A DNA stretch of 64,000 nt from Simmondsia chinensis (lineage: Eukaryota; Streptophyta; Magnoliopsida; Caryophyllales; Simmondsiaceae): NCBI GenBank assembly GCA_018398585.1, contig JAGTTD010000025.1, positions 14,885,578-14,949,577 on the forward strand, written 5' to 3'. The notes beneath the pieces were generated by a model, which ran no database searches, had not been told where the DNA came from, and worked only from the letters and a program-made list of their open reading frames with translations. Positions 45,061-56,180 of the stretch are shown one piece after another. How positions within the stretch are numbered: position 1 is the stretch's first letter; every line of letters starts with the position of its first letter. The position numbers were made by a program, and so were the translations under genes.

Positions 45061-45734
45061 AGGGAGGGGAACCCAATCATGGAAACAAACTCCCAATCTA
45101 TATGGGCTCTCGCTACCTCTTGGACAGCTACATTAGCACTTTCATGACACCAACTAAATCTCAGCAAAGAAAACGAAGAACAAAAAAGCATAATATCCTA
45201 CACAATAGCAGAAATGTACCAAGAAGGATGACACTTATCAACAAAGACCTGAATAATATCACGACAATCAGATTCAAAAATCACATGTTGGTACTCGTAG
45301 TGGATAGCAAGAAGGCAAGTGGCTCTTAAAGCAAGGCACTCTGTAACTCGGGCTGAGGCAGCAAAGTAATAGCCACACCAACCGGAAATGACCACAGCAT
45401 GTTCATTTCGGGCCACCGCAGCTAAATCCACAGCCTCCAAACTCGACACCCAGCTAGCATGTATGTTAATTTTTACCCACCCTGCGAGTGGACTGATCAA
45501 CGGTTGACTAGCTGCCGCAGCAACAGAGGGGGTTGTTAAATGATCAGCATCAGCAACAGCATAGGCCTTGGAAGCCTTGAACAAAGCACTGTTAGCCACC
45601 CACTTCGGGTCATCATCCAAACCTTCAAAAACAAGCCTGCAACACGATTTCCAAATCCACCAACAAATAAATATAATAAGAATCAATGTAGATATGTCAT
45701 CATAAAATGAAGAATAGACACTCTCCCACCACAT
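45060..45734 (-). pseudogene. L1 RNase H-like domain
   Basis: 178 codons open from 45734 to 45198 and a continuation to about 45060. Contains AGWVKINIHASWV (usually N.DG), VISGWCGYYFAAS, AECLALRAT-like TECLALRATCLLAIHYEY and HVIFESDC, then SWCHESANVAVQEVARAHID. It is the reverse-transcriptase-linked RNase H of plant L1 LINEs. The first catalytic Asp position (DG) is changed to HA, so it is probably inactive. It ends in MIGFPSL followed by the G38 tract read as polyproline. Confidence 0.8.
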
Positions 45735-45743
45735 AGGAAAACC

Positions 45744-46046
45744 TCAAAACCCTTCAGATCGTGGTTTAAACCCAACATCAAACCCAAACAAGATTACCCT
45801 AGCAAAGGGACACAAAAACACAATATGATCTGCTGATTCTAGAACCAAATGACATCGCAGACATATAGCAAAGGACCCGGGAAACCTTTTAGCAATATTT
45901 TCAAAAGATGAAAGACCATCAACAAGAAGTCTCCAAAGAAAAGTCCGAAGCCAAAGGGGAACTGGTGCATTCCAAAGCCGAATAAGAAATTTTCTTTCAC
46001 AAAAATTCAAGGGAGAGGCTTGCAAAAGAACCACACCATAAGGCAT
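45744..46046 (-). pseudogene. L1 zinc-binding RT-associated domain
   Basis: LIRLWNAPVPLWLRTFLWRL, then ICLRCHLVLESADHIVFLCP: the C..C...H...C pattern of the zinc-binding domain that follows reverse transcriptase in plant L1 LINEs. Joined to the RNase H frame by a stop or frameshift. Confidence 0.8.
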
Positions 46047-46799
46047 AACCCTGTTTAACCCGATAAGAACGTCTAGAGTCCAAAGACCAAATAATTTTAT
46101 CTTCCACTCTAGGATCAGAAATGGGAATACACCGAATAGCCTTCACAATATCATTAGGAAAATAAAGACTGAAGAAGATTCACCTCCAATAATGAGAAGA
46201 GGAGCGAATTAAATTCGCCACCCTCATCGGAATAGGGTTTCCAGCGGTTTGGGCCGAGGGCCGAGCTAATGACACGTTTTCGGGAACCCAATAATCCTCC
46301 CAAATGTTAACACTTTGCCCATTATTAATATTCCAAGACAACCCTATTTTATGAAAATCCCGCCCATCAGGAAGACAATGCCAAAACCACGATGGCTTAG
46401 ACTCAATACAAGCATTCAAAAAGTCCCCATTCGAGGTAAAAAAAGGCTTTTGAGAATTTGGACCCAAAAAGCATTTGGCTCATGCAAAGCTTAGCTAAGA
46501 TGGCTAAAGTTCATTCCTTCCATATCATGAAAGCCCATACCACCCATCCCTTTGGGTTTAGACAGCTTTTTCCAACGTATCCAATGAATATGCTTATCAT
46601 TATCAATTGAACCCCTTCACCAAAATCTAGCCAAAAGGAATTTAATTTATGAACAAGAGATTTAGGAATGCGACAACAATGAAAAACATATTGCAGGATG
46701 GCAGATAAAACTGATTTAGGAATGCGACAACAATGTGTTTTGGCTTTGGATTTTGTTTAGCGTTTTGCTTTTGTTGATCATTTTGACCTTTGTTTCTTT

Positions 46800-47900
46800 T
46801 TTGATTGATTCATTGTCTTTTGACGTTGATTCGTTGATGTAGGCCAATTTGGCCATGTCTTGGAATATGCTCCTTGTAGACTTTTCTATATATTTCGTAT
46901 ATGGTAATTAATACTGACTTACCAAAACAAGACTTTCCATCCGGCATGGGATAGAAGAGACGATTCTCAACCTTGCACCTTCTTTCTAACTCTATCCAAG
47001 AGATATCCAAGAGTACGTTTTTTATCACGCCCCCAAAGAAGATGGATCCCCAAATACCGATAATCAAAATCCAAAGGAGAAGCACCTAACTGAGATAAGC
47101 ATTCAGCCCGAACCTTAGGAGAAGTATTAGAGGAAAAGAAAGTAGAAGATTTCTCAAAACTAACACTTTGACTTGAAGCTCTACAAAAGGTCCCAATGAC
47201 ATCTTTAACTTCTCTAATCACCTCAGTTTTTGCCTCACTAAAAAGTTAGCAATCATCTGCAAAGAAAAGGTTGGGGGGGGGGGGGGGGGGGGGGGGGGGC
47301 ATGAGGAGATATGGATAGGGGCCTCCATCGCCCGCACTCAGCTGAAGAAGAGATCAATTTCCAGAACAAATCCATCAATGAAATGAAAAGATAGGGAGAC
47401 AGAGAGGGTCCCCTTGTCTGAGACCTCTGGATATACAGAAAGACTCATGGCGCGCACCATTAACAACCATGCTTATAGAAACAGTGCAAAACATTCCATG
47501 ATCCACAACACGAAAATAGGATTGAAACCAATTTTTTTGAGATGACCTTCCAAACAATCCCAATTGACCTGATCATAGGCTTTGGAAAGATCGATTCTAA
47601 TAGAAGCAAAGGTCTTCTTACCTCTTTTTTTACAGTGCAATGCATGAAATGCCTCATGAGCAACGAAGATGTCATCCTAGATGCGATGCCATGAACAAAG
47701 GCCCTTGACAAGGAGAGATGATTGGCAAAAATAGAGGCTTGAGTCTATTAACAATAATTTTAGAAATAACTTTGTAAACAAAGTTACATAAGCTAATAGG
47801 TCTGAATTGTGAATCAAAAACAAGATTCTGGACTTTAGGAATAAAGGCGACATTAGTTTGATTCAGACAGTTTAACATAACCCCCGTCTCAAAAAGAATC
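46800..47900 (-). pseudogene. L1 reverse transcriptase
   Basis: 47878-47672: NVAFIPKVQNLVFDSQFRPI then SLCNFVYKVISKI. 47640-47540 carries the KAYDRVNWD block in a shifted frame (catalytic Asp). 47470-47375 holds the GLRQGDPL motif. Immediately after a G27 tract (47299-47273; C27 on the coding strand) comes LFFADDC, the catalytic motif, then SEAKTEVIREVKDVIGTFCR and YRYLGIHLLWGR. Frames shift at least three times, one of them at the homopolymer. Confidence 0.85.
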
Positions 47901-48294
47901 TAAAACAACATCACACACATCTAGGATATACATGAGAAGCCATCAAGACCCGGGGCTTTGAGATTCCCAAGTTGATCAACAGCGGATCTAACCTAATGAA
48001 CACCCAATCTAGCTGTTAGCAGACGGCTTGCCCTTAGAGCAATAACATGAGAGCGAGACCTTAAAACCTGCATAATACCGATCCCCTCCATGGCCTGAAA
48101 AACATTTCAGAAATTATCAAGCATAAGCCTTTGGATTACTTTGCCATTCGCAACCCAATCCCCCTTCCAATCTTTAAGTCTAACAATACAATTGCGACAC
48201 CGTAGTAGACACATGGAAAAAAATGGGTATTTCTATTCTCAAGTTTAAGCCAGTCAATTCTTGATCACTATTTCCAAAGCCTTTCCTCCTCCTT

Positions 48295-49400
48295 CTAAAT
48301 TAGGTCAAGTTTAGCCACAAGCTCCTTCTTCCCATCTATCACATGGGAATTGGAATTTACTTTGGATTTCCTCCAATCTAAGGCTAATGCGCGCAGCCTC
48401 AGCCACTGAAGACCGGCGAAGACCTTTACTCCAAGACTAAAGACAATGTTTAAAATTCTCAAGCTTAGAAAGAAGCCGAGACATACCACGGTTAGGGGCT
48501 TCAGTCTCCCACCCAGCTGAAATGACGTTAGAACAGTCCTGTTGAAGCACACACTTAGCTTCAAATTTAAATGTATAATGGGGATGCCTATTTTCCACAA
48601 GGCAGAGAAAATCAAAGGGGAATGGTTAGAACCAATCGCCGGAAGAAGAGAGACACAAACATTCAAGAACATAAATAACCAATCAAAGTTGATAGCAACT
48701 TTATCAAGTCTTGCTTTAACATGTCTATGGCCATCTTGACGGTTGGACCAAGAAAATCTAAGCCTCTTTGAATCAATCTCAATCAGCGATTATGCACCAT
48801 AGAAAGATTAGAGCCAACTGAGCTGATAAAAGGAAGCAGTAACAACACTAAATTTATTGGACGAGAGGGCAAAAGCGTTAAAGTCCCCGACTATAGCAAA
48901 AGGGCCACTCAAACCAGCGCATAAAGAAGACATGTGCAACTAAAATTTACGACTTCTTTTCTGATCAGGATCATCATGGATGAAACATTGAGTCCACTTC
49001 ACCCCTGAACTGATATTAGTCAACTAAGTAAGAATGAACCGATCCCTAGACTGAATAACATCAACTATCATAGAATTGTTCCACATCAAAGCTAAACTGC
49101 CACTAGATCCCACAGGGTTAACATAGAAGCAATTCACAAAATCAAAATTCTTAGCTAATGACATCAACATTTAATCTTTTTGCTTGGTCTCCATGAGGAA
49201 GACTAAGCAAGGCCTATGAATTCTGATGAGATCCCTAAGAGCTCAAACTATTTGGGCTTGGCTATATAGGCCGGACAATTCCAACAAATAAGACTCGTTG
49301 ATCATGAGGCGATTGTTTCGAAACAATCACCGCAAACCCTTCAAAATCAATAGTAATCATTCCGGTCGACTCATCAAACTACAAGCAAATGTTCTTCGAC
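48295..49400 (-). pseudogene. L1 endonuclease remnant
   Basis: Degraded minus-strand frames with FAIVGDFNAFALSS near 48890, FSWSNRQDGHRHVKARLDKV near 48750, and then GSNHSPLIF at about 48620, the GDFN, RLDR and SDH(P) landmarks of an AP-type endonuclease. Many stop codons. Confidence 0.75.
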
Positions 49401-49559
49401 CCAGAAGAAGTAGGAGGTTGTGGCTCATCAATCCCGAGATGACGATTTACTGATCTATCTTGAGCAACTCTCTTTATACTACGCAACTGACGAAAAACTG
49501 CATTTCTAGTCGAATCTCCCTTTCCTGGCCTATGTTAAAATTAGCATCAGGAAAATCAA

Positions 49560-50357
49560 CACTGTTATCAAACACGGATTAGACATCTCCCTTATTTCCT
49601 TCTGACCAAGACAAGAAAAACACCCAATTTTCATAAATGTCCTGCTTCACCACAGCACTCATAACCTTTATGATTGCCAATTTGGTCCATTTATTCAACA
49701 ACAGATAATCCGGTCCCGGAGCCTCTCTCTTCCTTTTATCACAAGCTGAGTTACCCAACACAACATGTCTAAATTCGAAGGGGACACGAGAAGGGGACTA
49801 AGGCCTATGTAAGTCAACCATCCGTCTGAGTGTCCAGCTCAGTATTGACCAACAGTGACGGGCGGAAGCAAATTTCCTGGATGGAAGAGCGAATAAGAGC
49901 CATCACATTACGTTTGGCGAACTTAAAGGACTTAAACTCCTCTTCCCTCTCTTTTTTGTCACTAACAGTAGCCAAGACAGGGGGATAGGAGATAAGAGGA
50001 CAAGCACTCGAGGACTCCCCAGCTTCCTCGATGATAGGGAACGAAACTTTCTCTGCCCGAAACTCAAAGGCCCTCAATGAGCCGTCCAATAGTGGTTTGT
50101 GGTAGTCATTTTCTGGAACAGATAGTGCTTTTTAGCATGCCCTAATTGGACACAATCATAGCAAAATTCGGAAGTTTCTCATATTTAAAGTGTATCCATA
50201 GGTTATTTTTATTAGTTCTTTGGAGCAAGAACCCCCTACGTAGAGGAGCATTCGATTCAACCACCAGCTTCACTCTAGAAAACTTGCACCAAACCATATT
50301 CTTATCCATCTGTTCATCCATTCTAACAATTAATAGGAATAGTGTCTTGAAATTCAA
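49560..50357 (-). pseudogene. L1 ORF1 with zinc-knuckle region
   Basis: 50357-50142 reads LVVESNAPLRRGFLLQRTN then WIHFKYEKLPNF, the block before the CCHC knuckle in plant L1 ORF1, followed by YDCVQLGHAKKH. The C-terminal part at 50089-49814 is low-complexity. The frame is broken at the knuckle and near 49810. Confidence 0.75.
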
Positions 50358-50364
50358 ATTTATT

Positions 50365-50436
50365 TTGTAATATACTACATGTGATTTTCTTTTAAGTAAT
50401 GTCCATGAGATAGACAGTCCTCAGATTACATTTTAA
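50365..50436 (+). repeat. Fragment of the long-LTR copia family
   Basis: About 70 bp (CATGTGATTTTCTTTTAAGT then TGTCCATGAGATAGACA and CCTCAGATTACATTTT) is the reverse complement of the LTR segment at about 7735-7795 of the nested copia. It sits exactly between the L1 LINE and the next copia. Confidence 0.75.
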
Positions 50437-50470
50437 GTAATGATGCTATTCGATAACTTATCTCAAAGCC

Positions 50471-51330
50471 ATGTGGGATGACCTAGCCAAACGCTTTAGT
50501 GATCACTTGTTGGTTACAGGAACCCAACTTTCTATCCACAGAAAAGATTGCAAGACCAAGAATATTTACATTTCCAAACTCAAAAATATAACTGATAACC
50601 TAACTGCTATAGATTCTCCAATTTCAAATAGAGATTTGCTTCACTATGCTCCTTTTGGACCCCCCCCCCCCCCCCCCCCCCCCCTTCTTACTATGCCCTA
50701 GTTGCCAGTTTTATGTGCCCATCATCCCGCACTATCAGTTTTAAGAACTCAAAAAAAAGCTTCTAAATGAAGAAACGACCCTAACTCGCTATAGTGGATG
50801 CATTGCTATTGACCAATCCCATTCTTTGGTTGCAACATGTGCAAGTTCACATGGTTCAAATCTAGGCTGGGTTGGTTACAGTCAAGGTGGTCAAGGGAGA
50901 TCCAATCACCGTCATGGTGTTCAAGGGGGTTGTAATGGGAAACAAGGTTAACCTCAGCACTCCTGACCAAGGTCCTACATCTCTCGAGGATTGAGCTCAT
51001 TTCAGCCTACGACGCTAGCACCACTAGCTTCCACAGTAACACCTGTAGGGACTTCTACATTCAACCTAGGAAGTGGCATACTTGGTCCCCCTCCTCAATT
51101 CTACCAAATATGTGGCCTCATTGGACATGCTGCTCTATCTTGTCCACATTGCTGTGATCAGACTAACTTCCCTGATCCTTCCCAATCCTTCTTTGCTATG
51201 TCCATCCATGAATACAATTGGTACCCTAATTGGGAAGCATCAAACGACATTACATCCGACCTAGGTATCATTTGTAATCTTCTTCCCTACAATTGTCATA
51301 AACACATTCTTATTGGTAATAATGCTTGAC
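50471..51330 (+). pseudogene. Copia gag and protease start
   Basis: UBN2-type gag block: KLKNITDNLTAIDSPISNRD and LLHYAPFG, directly followed by a C25 homopolymer (50660-50684) that shifts the frame. It continues at 50991 with FYQICGLIGHAALSCPH (zinc knuckle with the first Cys changed to Tyr), WYPNWEASNDITSDLG (protease start, catalytic D.GA lost) and NLLPYNCHKHILIGNN. Confidence 0.8.
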
Positions 51331-52117
51331 GACGCGTGACTCATATGGGTTCCTCCTCCATACCTATAAAACAACATCCTTTTTTCCTTGAAAGTGTTCT
51401 TCTTGTCCCACAACTTACACACTACCTATTATTTATTGAATATCTATGTTAGGATAATAATTGCGTCATTGAATTTGAATCCAGTATTTTTATGTTAGAG
51501 ACCATGCTACAGGTACACAGTAATGGACCTCTCCACAACTTCTCGCCCTACATAACTAGTCTCGCGCTCGTGTTCACTCCAAAGTACTTTGGCACAATAA
51601 GTTAGGTCAATTAGGCAGCAATGTTCTAAGCATTTTATGTATTCTAACACTTATTTCTAGTTTTAGTTTTTTTACTTATTTGTTATTAGACCTGTTGTTT
51701 GGGAAATCACTCCAATTTTCTTTTGAACGTGCATTACATACTACCGCTTTGCTCCAATTTCTTCACTTTGGCACATGGCAATTTTTCATATTTTCTAATT
51801 CTGGTTATGAATACTATGTCATTTTTGTTGATGATTTCACTAGTTTCACTTGACTTTACCTAATGTAGCGTAAATTAGATGTTTTCAAACTTTCCGAAAT
51901 GCTTAAAGAACTTGTTGAAAATCAAATTTATGCAAGAATCAAAATTTTTAGAAGTGATGGCGGGGTCAAAATATGAACACCATGTGTTAATTTCGCTTAT
52001 CATGTCCTAATATTCCACAACAAAATGAAGTATGAGAATGCAATCCTCGGCATCTACTAGAAATGGCATGGATGCCACTTATTCAAACCAAACTTCCTTG
52101 TTTTGGGATGACTCTAT
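51331..52117 (+). pseudogene. Copia protease end and integrase core, heavily decayed
   Basis: No long frame, but short matches in changing frames follow the expected order: a leucine-rich pre-integrase end near 51400, then HSKVLWHNKLG-like and HALHTTALLQ-like strings (51580-51760), GYEYYVIFVDDFTSFT near 51800 and KLDVFKLSEMLKELVEN near 51870. This is the integrase catalytic core with its second Asp (DDF) still visible. Confidence 0.6.
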
Positions 52118-52444
52118 TTGTATTGCATGTTTCACGATAAATCATTTTCCCACTTTGGTTTAATATATATTTCACCTGATTACTCAAATTTTCGCATATT
52201 TGGGTGTGCGTGTTACCCCAACCTCACGCCCGATGCCCCTTACAAATTTGCCCCTCGATCCACACCATGTGTATTCCTCTTCTATTCCGCATGTTACAAA
52301 GGATATCGGTGTCTTGACCCAAAAGCAAGGCCACTTCATGTAAGTCGACATATCAAATTTGATGAGTTTCTCAGTTCCGTTTCCCATCAACCCCTTACTG
52401 CCCCTAATTTGAATCCCAATCAATGCCCATCAGGTGGCTATTGA
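52118..52444 (+). pseudogene. Copia integrase C-terminus
   Basis: 108-codon frame with DYSNFRIFGCACYPNL, KFAPRSTPCVFLFYS, YKGYRCLDP and HVSRHIKFDE, the conserved region after the integrase core of plant copia elements. It continues into a proline-rich linker (to about 52870). Confidence 0.85.
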
Positions 52445-52869
52445 ACCATCGAAACCCACTATCCTACCCCCATTGCCCACCGACAGTGCCAGGTCTTGGT
52501 TGACACTCCCTCGTGCCAGCTGCCCTCACCCAAATCCCTCTCCTCTAGTCAGTCGAACTCCCCTGCCCCGACATCACTGTCGCTGCCACCAACCACCAGT
52601 GTTGTCAAAACCTTCCCAAAGACTTCTCTTATGCTGTTGTCTAGTCCAAGAAACCCAAATAATCATAGGTCTTCACCACCCATGGCAGCTCGCAGTCTGG
52701 AGGCCAAGCCTGTCCCCGATAGAGGTTCTCATCCCTCTACACTTGGGCTCCCTATTCCCATCATCAACATTCACCCAGTGCAAACCAGACTTAAGGATGG
52801 GATTTAAAACCCAAGTATCCTATGTCTCTCCTCCATTACAGTCATCCAGAAACCCACCAATTACTCACA

Positions 52870-54411
52870 GGCTGTGAAGATCCCTAAATGGAAAGACGCG
52901 ATGGTAAATGAATCCAATGCCTCAATCCAGAACCATACTTGGGACCTGGTGCCGCATCACCCAAATAAAATCTTGTAGTAAGCACCTACAAATATCATGT
53001 GAAGTATAAGGTTGATGGCTCAGTTAATAGATTTAAATCCCAAATAATGGTCCAAGGCTTCTAGCAAAGCAAGGGCATTGACTTAATTTCCACTCTTGTT
53101 GTCAAACCTTTAAATATTCCTTTTATGCTCTCTATTGATGTAACCATTGTCAAGCCCATTACACAGTTGGATGTTAATACTTTGCTACATATAGCTTTAG
53201 AGGAAGAAGTATACATGCGATAACCTAAAGTATACATGCGATATCCTTAAGTATTCATCAACACCACATATCCCACACATGTGTGTTGATTGCGCAAGGC
53301 CTTCTGCGGCCAAAAAAAGGGCTCCCTGAGCTTGGTTATAGAGGTTTAGTATGTTTCATTACAATGTAGGATTCACTTATGGTAAGGGCAGTTCCTTTCC
53401 TCTTTCTTTGTAGAAACTTTACTGACATTATTTGGTTATTACTATATGATGATGATACAATTACCACTGGCACACAACCTCACTCCCTCGATCAAATTAT
53501 TTGTACAATCTCCACTCAATTTGCAATGCCAGATCCAGGACCCTTACAATACTTCCTAGGCGTAGAATCAAAACGTGACTATAAAGGCCTTTTCCTATAA
53601 TAACACAAATACAAAACATGACTATAAAGGCTTTTTCCTATCATTACACAAATACAACATTGACCTTCTAAACAAACTCAACATGCATGATGCAAATCCA
53701 ATCAAGATTGCTATGCCCACCGTCACACATCACTCGTTGAATGAAGGATGTCCTCTTGCTTATCCTATTGACTACTAGTAAGATGGGTGCACTTTAGTAC
53801 CTAACTATGACTCTTCCTAATATTTTCTAGGATATTAAACTTGTCTTTCCATTTATGCATGCTCCTAGGTCTAGTGATTGGTAGAATGTAAAGAGGATCT
53901 TTCGCTGCCTCAAAAGCACACTCGACCATGGACTCTCCATCAACTATTGCTGCCTTTGCTGAAGCTAATTATGGTGGTTGTCTCGACCCTTGTCACTCTA
54001 CCACGGGATATGCCCTCTATCTTGGACCAAACCTCATTTCCTAGCAGGCCAGGAAACAAGATATCGTTGCCAAGCCCACAACCATCGAGTTGCGGCACAA
54101 GTTGTTGCTGAGAAGGACTGAGTGCACTATCTCATAGGAACTTAGGCATATGTCACACATAACCTATACTTGTCTGTTTTGATCGTGTTTCTAAATCATA
54201 CTTGGCGACCAATCCTATCTGTAACCACTGAAGCAAGTCTGTTGACGTTGATTAAAATTACATATGATATAAGGTTCTTAAATGTAATCTCTAGGTTTGA
54301 AACACGACTAAAACTGAACAAGTTGCTGATATCTTCACAAACATTCTCTCCGCTGATCATTTACTTTATCACAAGGCCAATCTTCATATGTATCCTTCCC
54401 ATTTAGATTGA

Positions 54412-54413
<2 letters not shown>
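52870..54413 (+). pseudogene. Copia reverse transcriptase and RNase H
   Basis: Interrupted frames. About 52888-53190 gives KWKDAMVNES, NTWDLVP-like and LDVNT (first catalytic Asp). 53379-53600 gives IWLLLYDDDTITTG, where the usual YVDD reads YDDD, then GPLQYFLGVE. 53640-54400 gives YNIDLLNKLNMHDANPIK, DYGGCLDP-like and ADIF (usually D..TK). A 38-42-bp tandem duplication (53571-53651) repeats the ACTATAAAGGC..TTCCTA segment. Confidence 0.8.

Positions 54414-54444
<31 letters not shown>
54414..54444 (+). repeat. G31 homopolymer at the copia polypurine tract
   Basis: ATTTAGATTGAGA followed by 31 G, then TGGTTGGTTGG. The position is that of the copia polypurine tract, which normally has five to eight G. 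Confidence 0.85.
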
Positions 54445-54445
<1 letters not shown>

Positions 54446-54456
54446 GGTTGGTTGGT

Positions 54457-54627
54457 TGTTATTACGTGACGTATTAAGTCAACTAAGATTTTCCCTTTTA
54501 CCAGCATTACCCTTAGGTAACCAGTTATTAAGGGTATTCATTGTAATTGTGTCTATCCCTATTCTCTATATATAGGGCCCATTGTATCATTAATATTCAC
54601 TTAGATAAATACAATTTCATTGTTTCA
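54457..54627 (+). repeat. Copia 3' LTR (about 170 bp)
   Basis: Starts TGTTATTACGTGACG and ends near CATTGTTTCA. TATA box CTATATATAGGG near 54566. Short LTR; its exact end is uncertain. Confidence 0.6.
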
Positions 54628-54779
54628 TAGTTGGCATTGCTAGTTCTGGAGTACCAGAGGCAAGACAAGGGTGGGCATTGGCATAGGTGGCATTGACGTC
54701 GAGAAGAGTGGTGTATTTGGGAGGCCAAATTGTGGCTATTATGGGAATCTGGCTAGGGTGGGGGGATTTGACAACAAAT

Positions 54780-56180
54780 TAGGTGTAATTGGTTTTTAGA
54801 AGAAACTAAGAATGGACGGGTCTATGAACAAATTGTAGGCCAAACTAGTGGTAAAAGGATACACCCAAAAACATGGTATTAGTTTCTTTGTTTCTTATTA
54901 ACCTAATACAAATATTGCCACAATTAGTTACTTAATAGCTCTAGTGTCCATTCATAATCTTATTGCACATAAACAAAGGTAAAACTTACCTTAATGAATG
55001 GTGAATTAACGAAGAAATTTACATGAAAACGTGAAGGGTTCGAAGTTCTTGGAATGGAAAACAAAATTTGTAAGCTTGTAAATTTTCTGTATGGTCTTAA
55101 ACAAGCTCCTGAATAATGGCATAAAATTTGGTTGCACTTTGGTCATGCATGGATTTGTTGTTAACAAATCATTTGCTTGTATGTCAATGACATGCTTATT
55201 TTTTGCAAGAGTGAATGTTATAAATATTATATGAAAGACCTAATTGAGTCTAATGTGATACTTGGCGCAAAAATCTCTAGAACACCTAAGGATTTTGACT
55301 CTTGGTCAATCGCATAACATTGAGAAAATACTTAGAAAGTTTGGTCACTTTGACGACATAGCTGTTTAGACTCCATATGACTCTAGTTTACATTTTAAAA
55401 GGAACAAAGGTGATAGTATATCACATGTTGAATGCACTAAGAAATTGGTAGTGGTATGTTTCTGATGAACTACACTCACCGTGTATATAGATTTAGTTGT
55501 TATGCCCATAATCCAAGTAATAAGCACTGAGATGCTTTATTCAAATTGCTAAGGCACGTGTGCTGTACCATGGATTTGGGTTTACATTATAAAAGATTCT
55601 CTGCCTTGTTAGAGGGTATTGTGACGCCAATTAAGTATCTGATAATTATCAAAGTTTTTCTAGTAGTGGCTAGGTGTTTATGTCTGGTAATGGTGCTATG
55701 TGATGAAAATCTTCAAAACAAACTTGCATTGCAAAATCAACCATGGAATATAAGTTTACTACTCTTAAAATGGCAGGTATGGAAACTGAATAGCTTAGGA
55801 ATGTGATGATAGAAATTCCATTGTGGGATAAGCTCACGCCTTCAGTCTCGATAGGTTATGACTCACGAGTGGCGAAAAGTGAGGCGTATAATGGCAAGCA
55901 AAATCATATTCGCCTTAGACATGGTGTTGTGAGACATTTAACTGAGGACATTATAATCTCACTTGAGTTTGTAAAGAGTGAGAAGAATTTGACAAATCTT
56001 TTTACTAAAGGCCTTCTTAAGAAGATGGTATATGATTCAATATAGATAATAGGTCTTAAGCCCATTGGTACGTTCTGATCTTGATAGATACCTGTCTCTA
56101 GGGTAATTCTTGAGTTCGATGGGTGAAATGGAGTCAAGGGTTACGAAAATCTTGTATTTGCACCCAAACCCATTCTAAGA
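54780..56180 (+). mobile_element. Second plus-strand copia fragment (RT-RNase H)
   Basis: Decayed reverse transcriptase from about 54820 (AKLVVKGYTQKHGI, FVSY.PNTNIATI, then CKLVNFLYGLKQAPE at about 55070 and LYVNDMLIFCK near 55180, where YVDD reads YVND). RNase H end at 55803-56045 with RVAKSEAYNGKQNHIRLRHG, FVKSEKNLTNLFTKGL and, after a stop, GLKPIG. Many stops. It is from a different copia lineage than the element just upstream, with no LTR recognised. Confidence 0.75.

Larger units (their letters stand above)
44940..50357 (-). mobile_element. L1-type LINE, degraded, 5.4 kb
   Basis: Minus-strand plant L1-type element with domains in the usual order: ORF1 with zinc-knuckle region (50357-49560), endonuclease (about 49400-48300), reverse transcriptase (about 47900-46800), zinc-binding RT-associated domain (46046-45744) and RNase H-like domain (45734-45060). 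Multiple stops and frameshifts throughout. Two long homopolymers, G27 at 47273-47299 and G38 at 45022-45059, interrupt coding sequence. The 3' end is near TTTTTGTCAAAAAAA (about 44947). The 5' end is lost at the junction with a copia LTR fragment at about 50358. Confidence 0.85.
50437..54627 (+). mobile_element. Ty1/copia element, 5'-truncated, plus strand
   Basis: Copia element beginning inside gag (MWDDLAKRFSDHLLVTGTQL at 50471), with protease region to about 51330, integrase C-terminus (52118-52444), reverse transcriptase (about 52870-53600), RNase H (53640-54400), a polypurine tract expanded to G31 (54414-54444) and a 3' LTR (54457-54627). It is related to the gag of the copia at 31187-33153 (shared AIDS.ISNR.L.HYA). 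There is no 5' LTR. It is broken by many stops and by a C25 tract in gag. Confidence 0.85.

Noticed and set aside
44941..45147. Glycine-rich protein on the plus strand
   Set aside because: It is the G38 homopolymer and the antisense of the L1 RNase H end.
45198..45734. Host gene for an RNase H-like protein
   Set aside because: It continues in order from the zinc-binding domain and reverse transcriptase of an L1 LINE and has lost a catalytic position.
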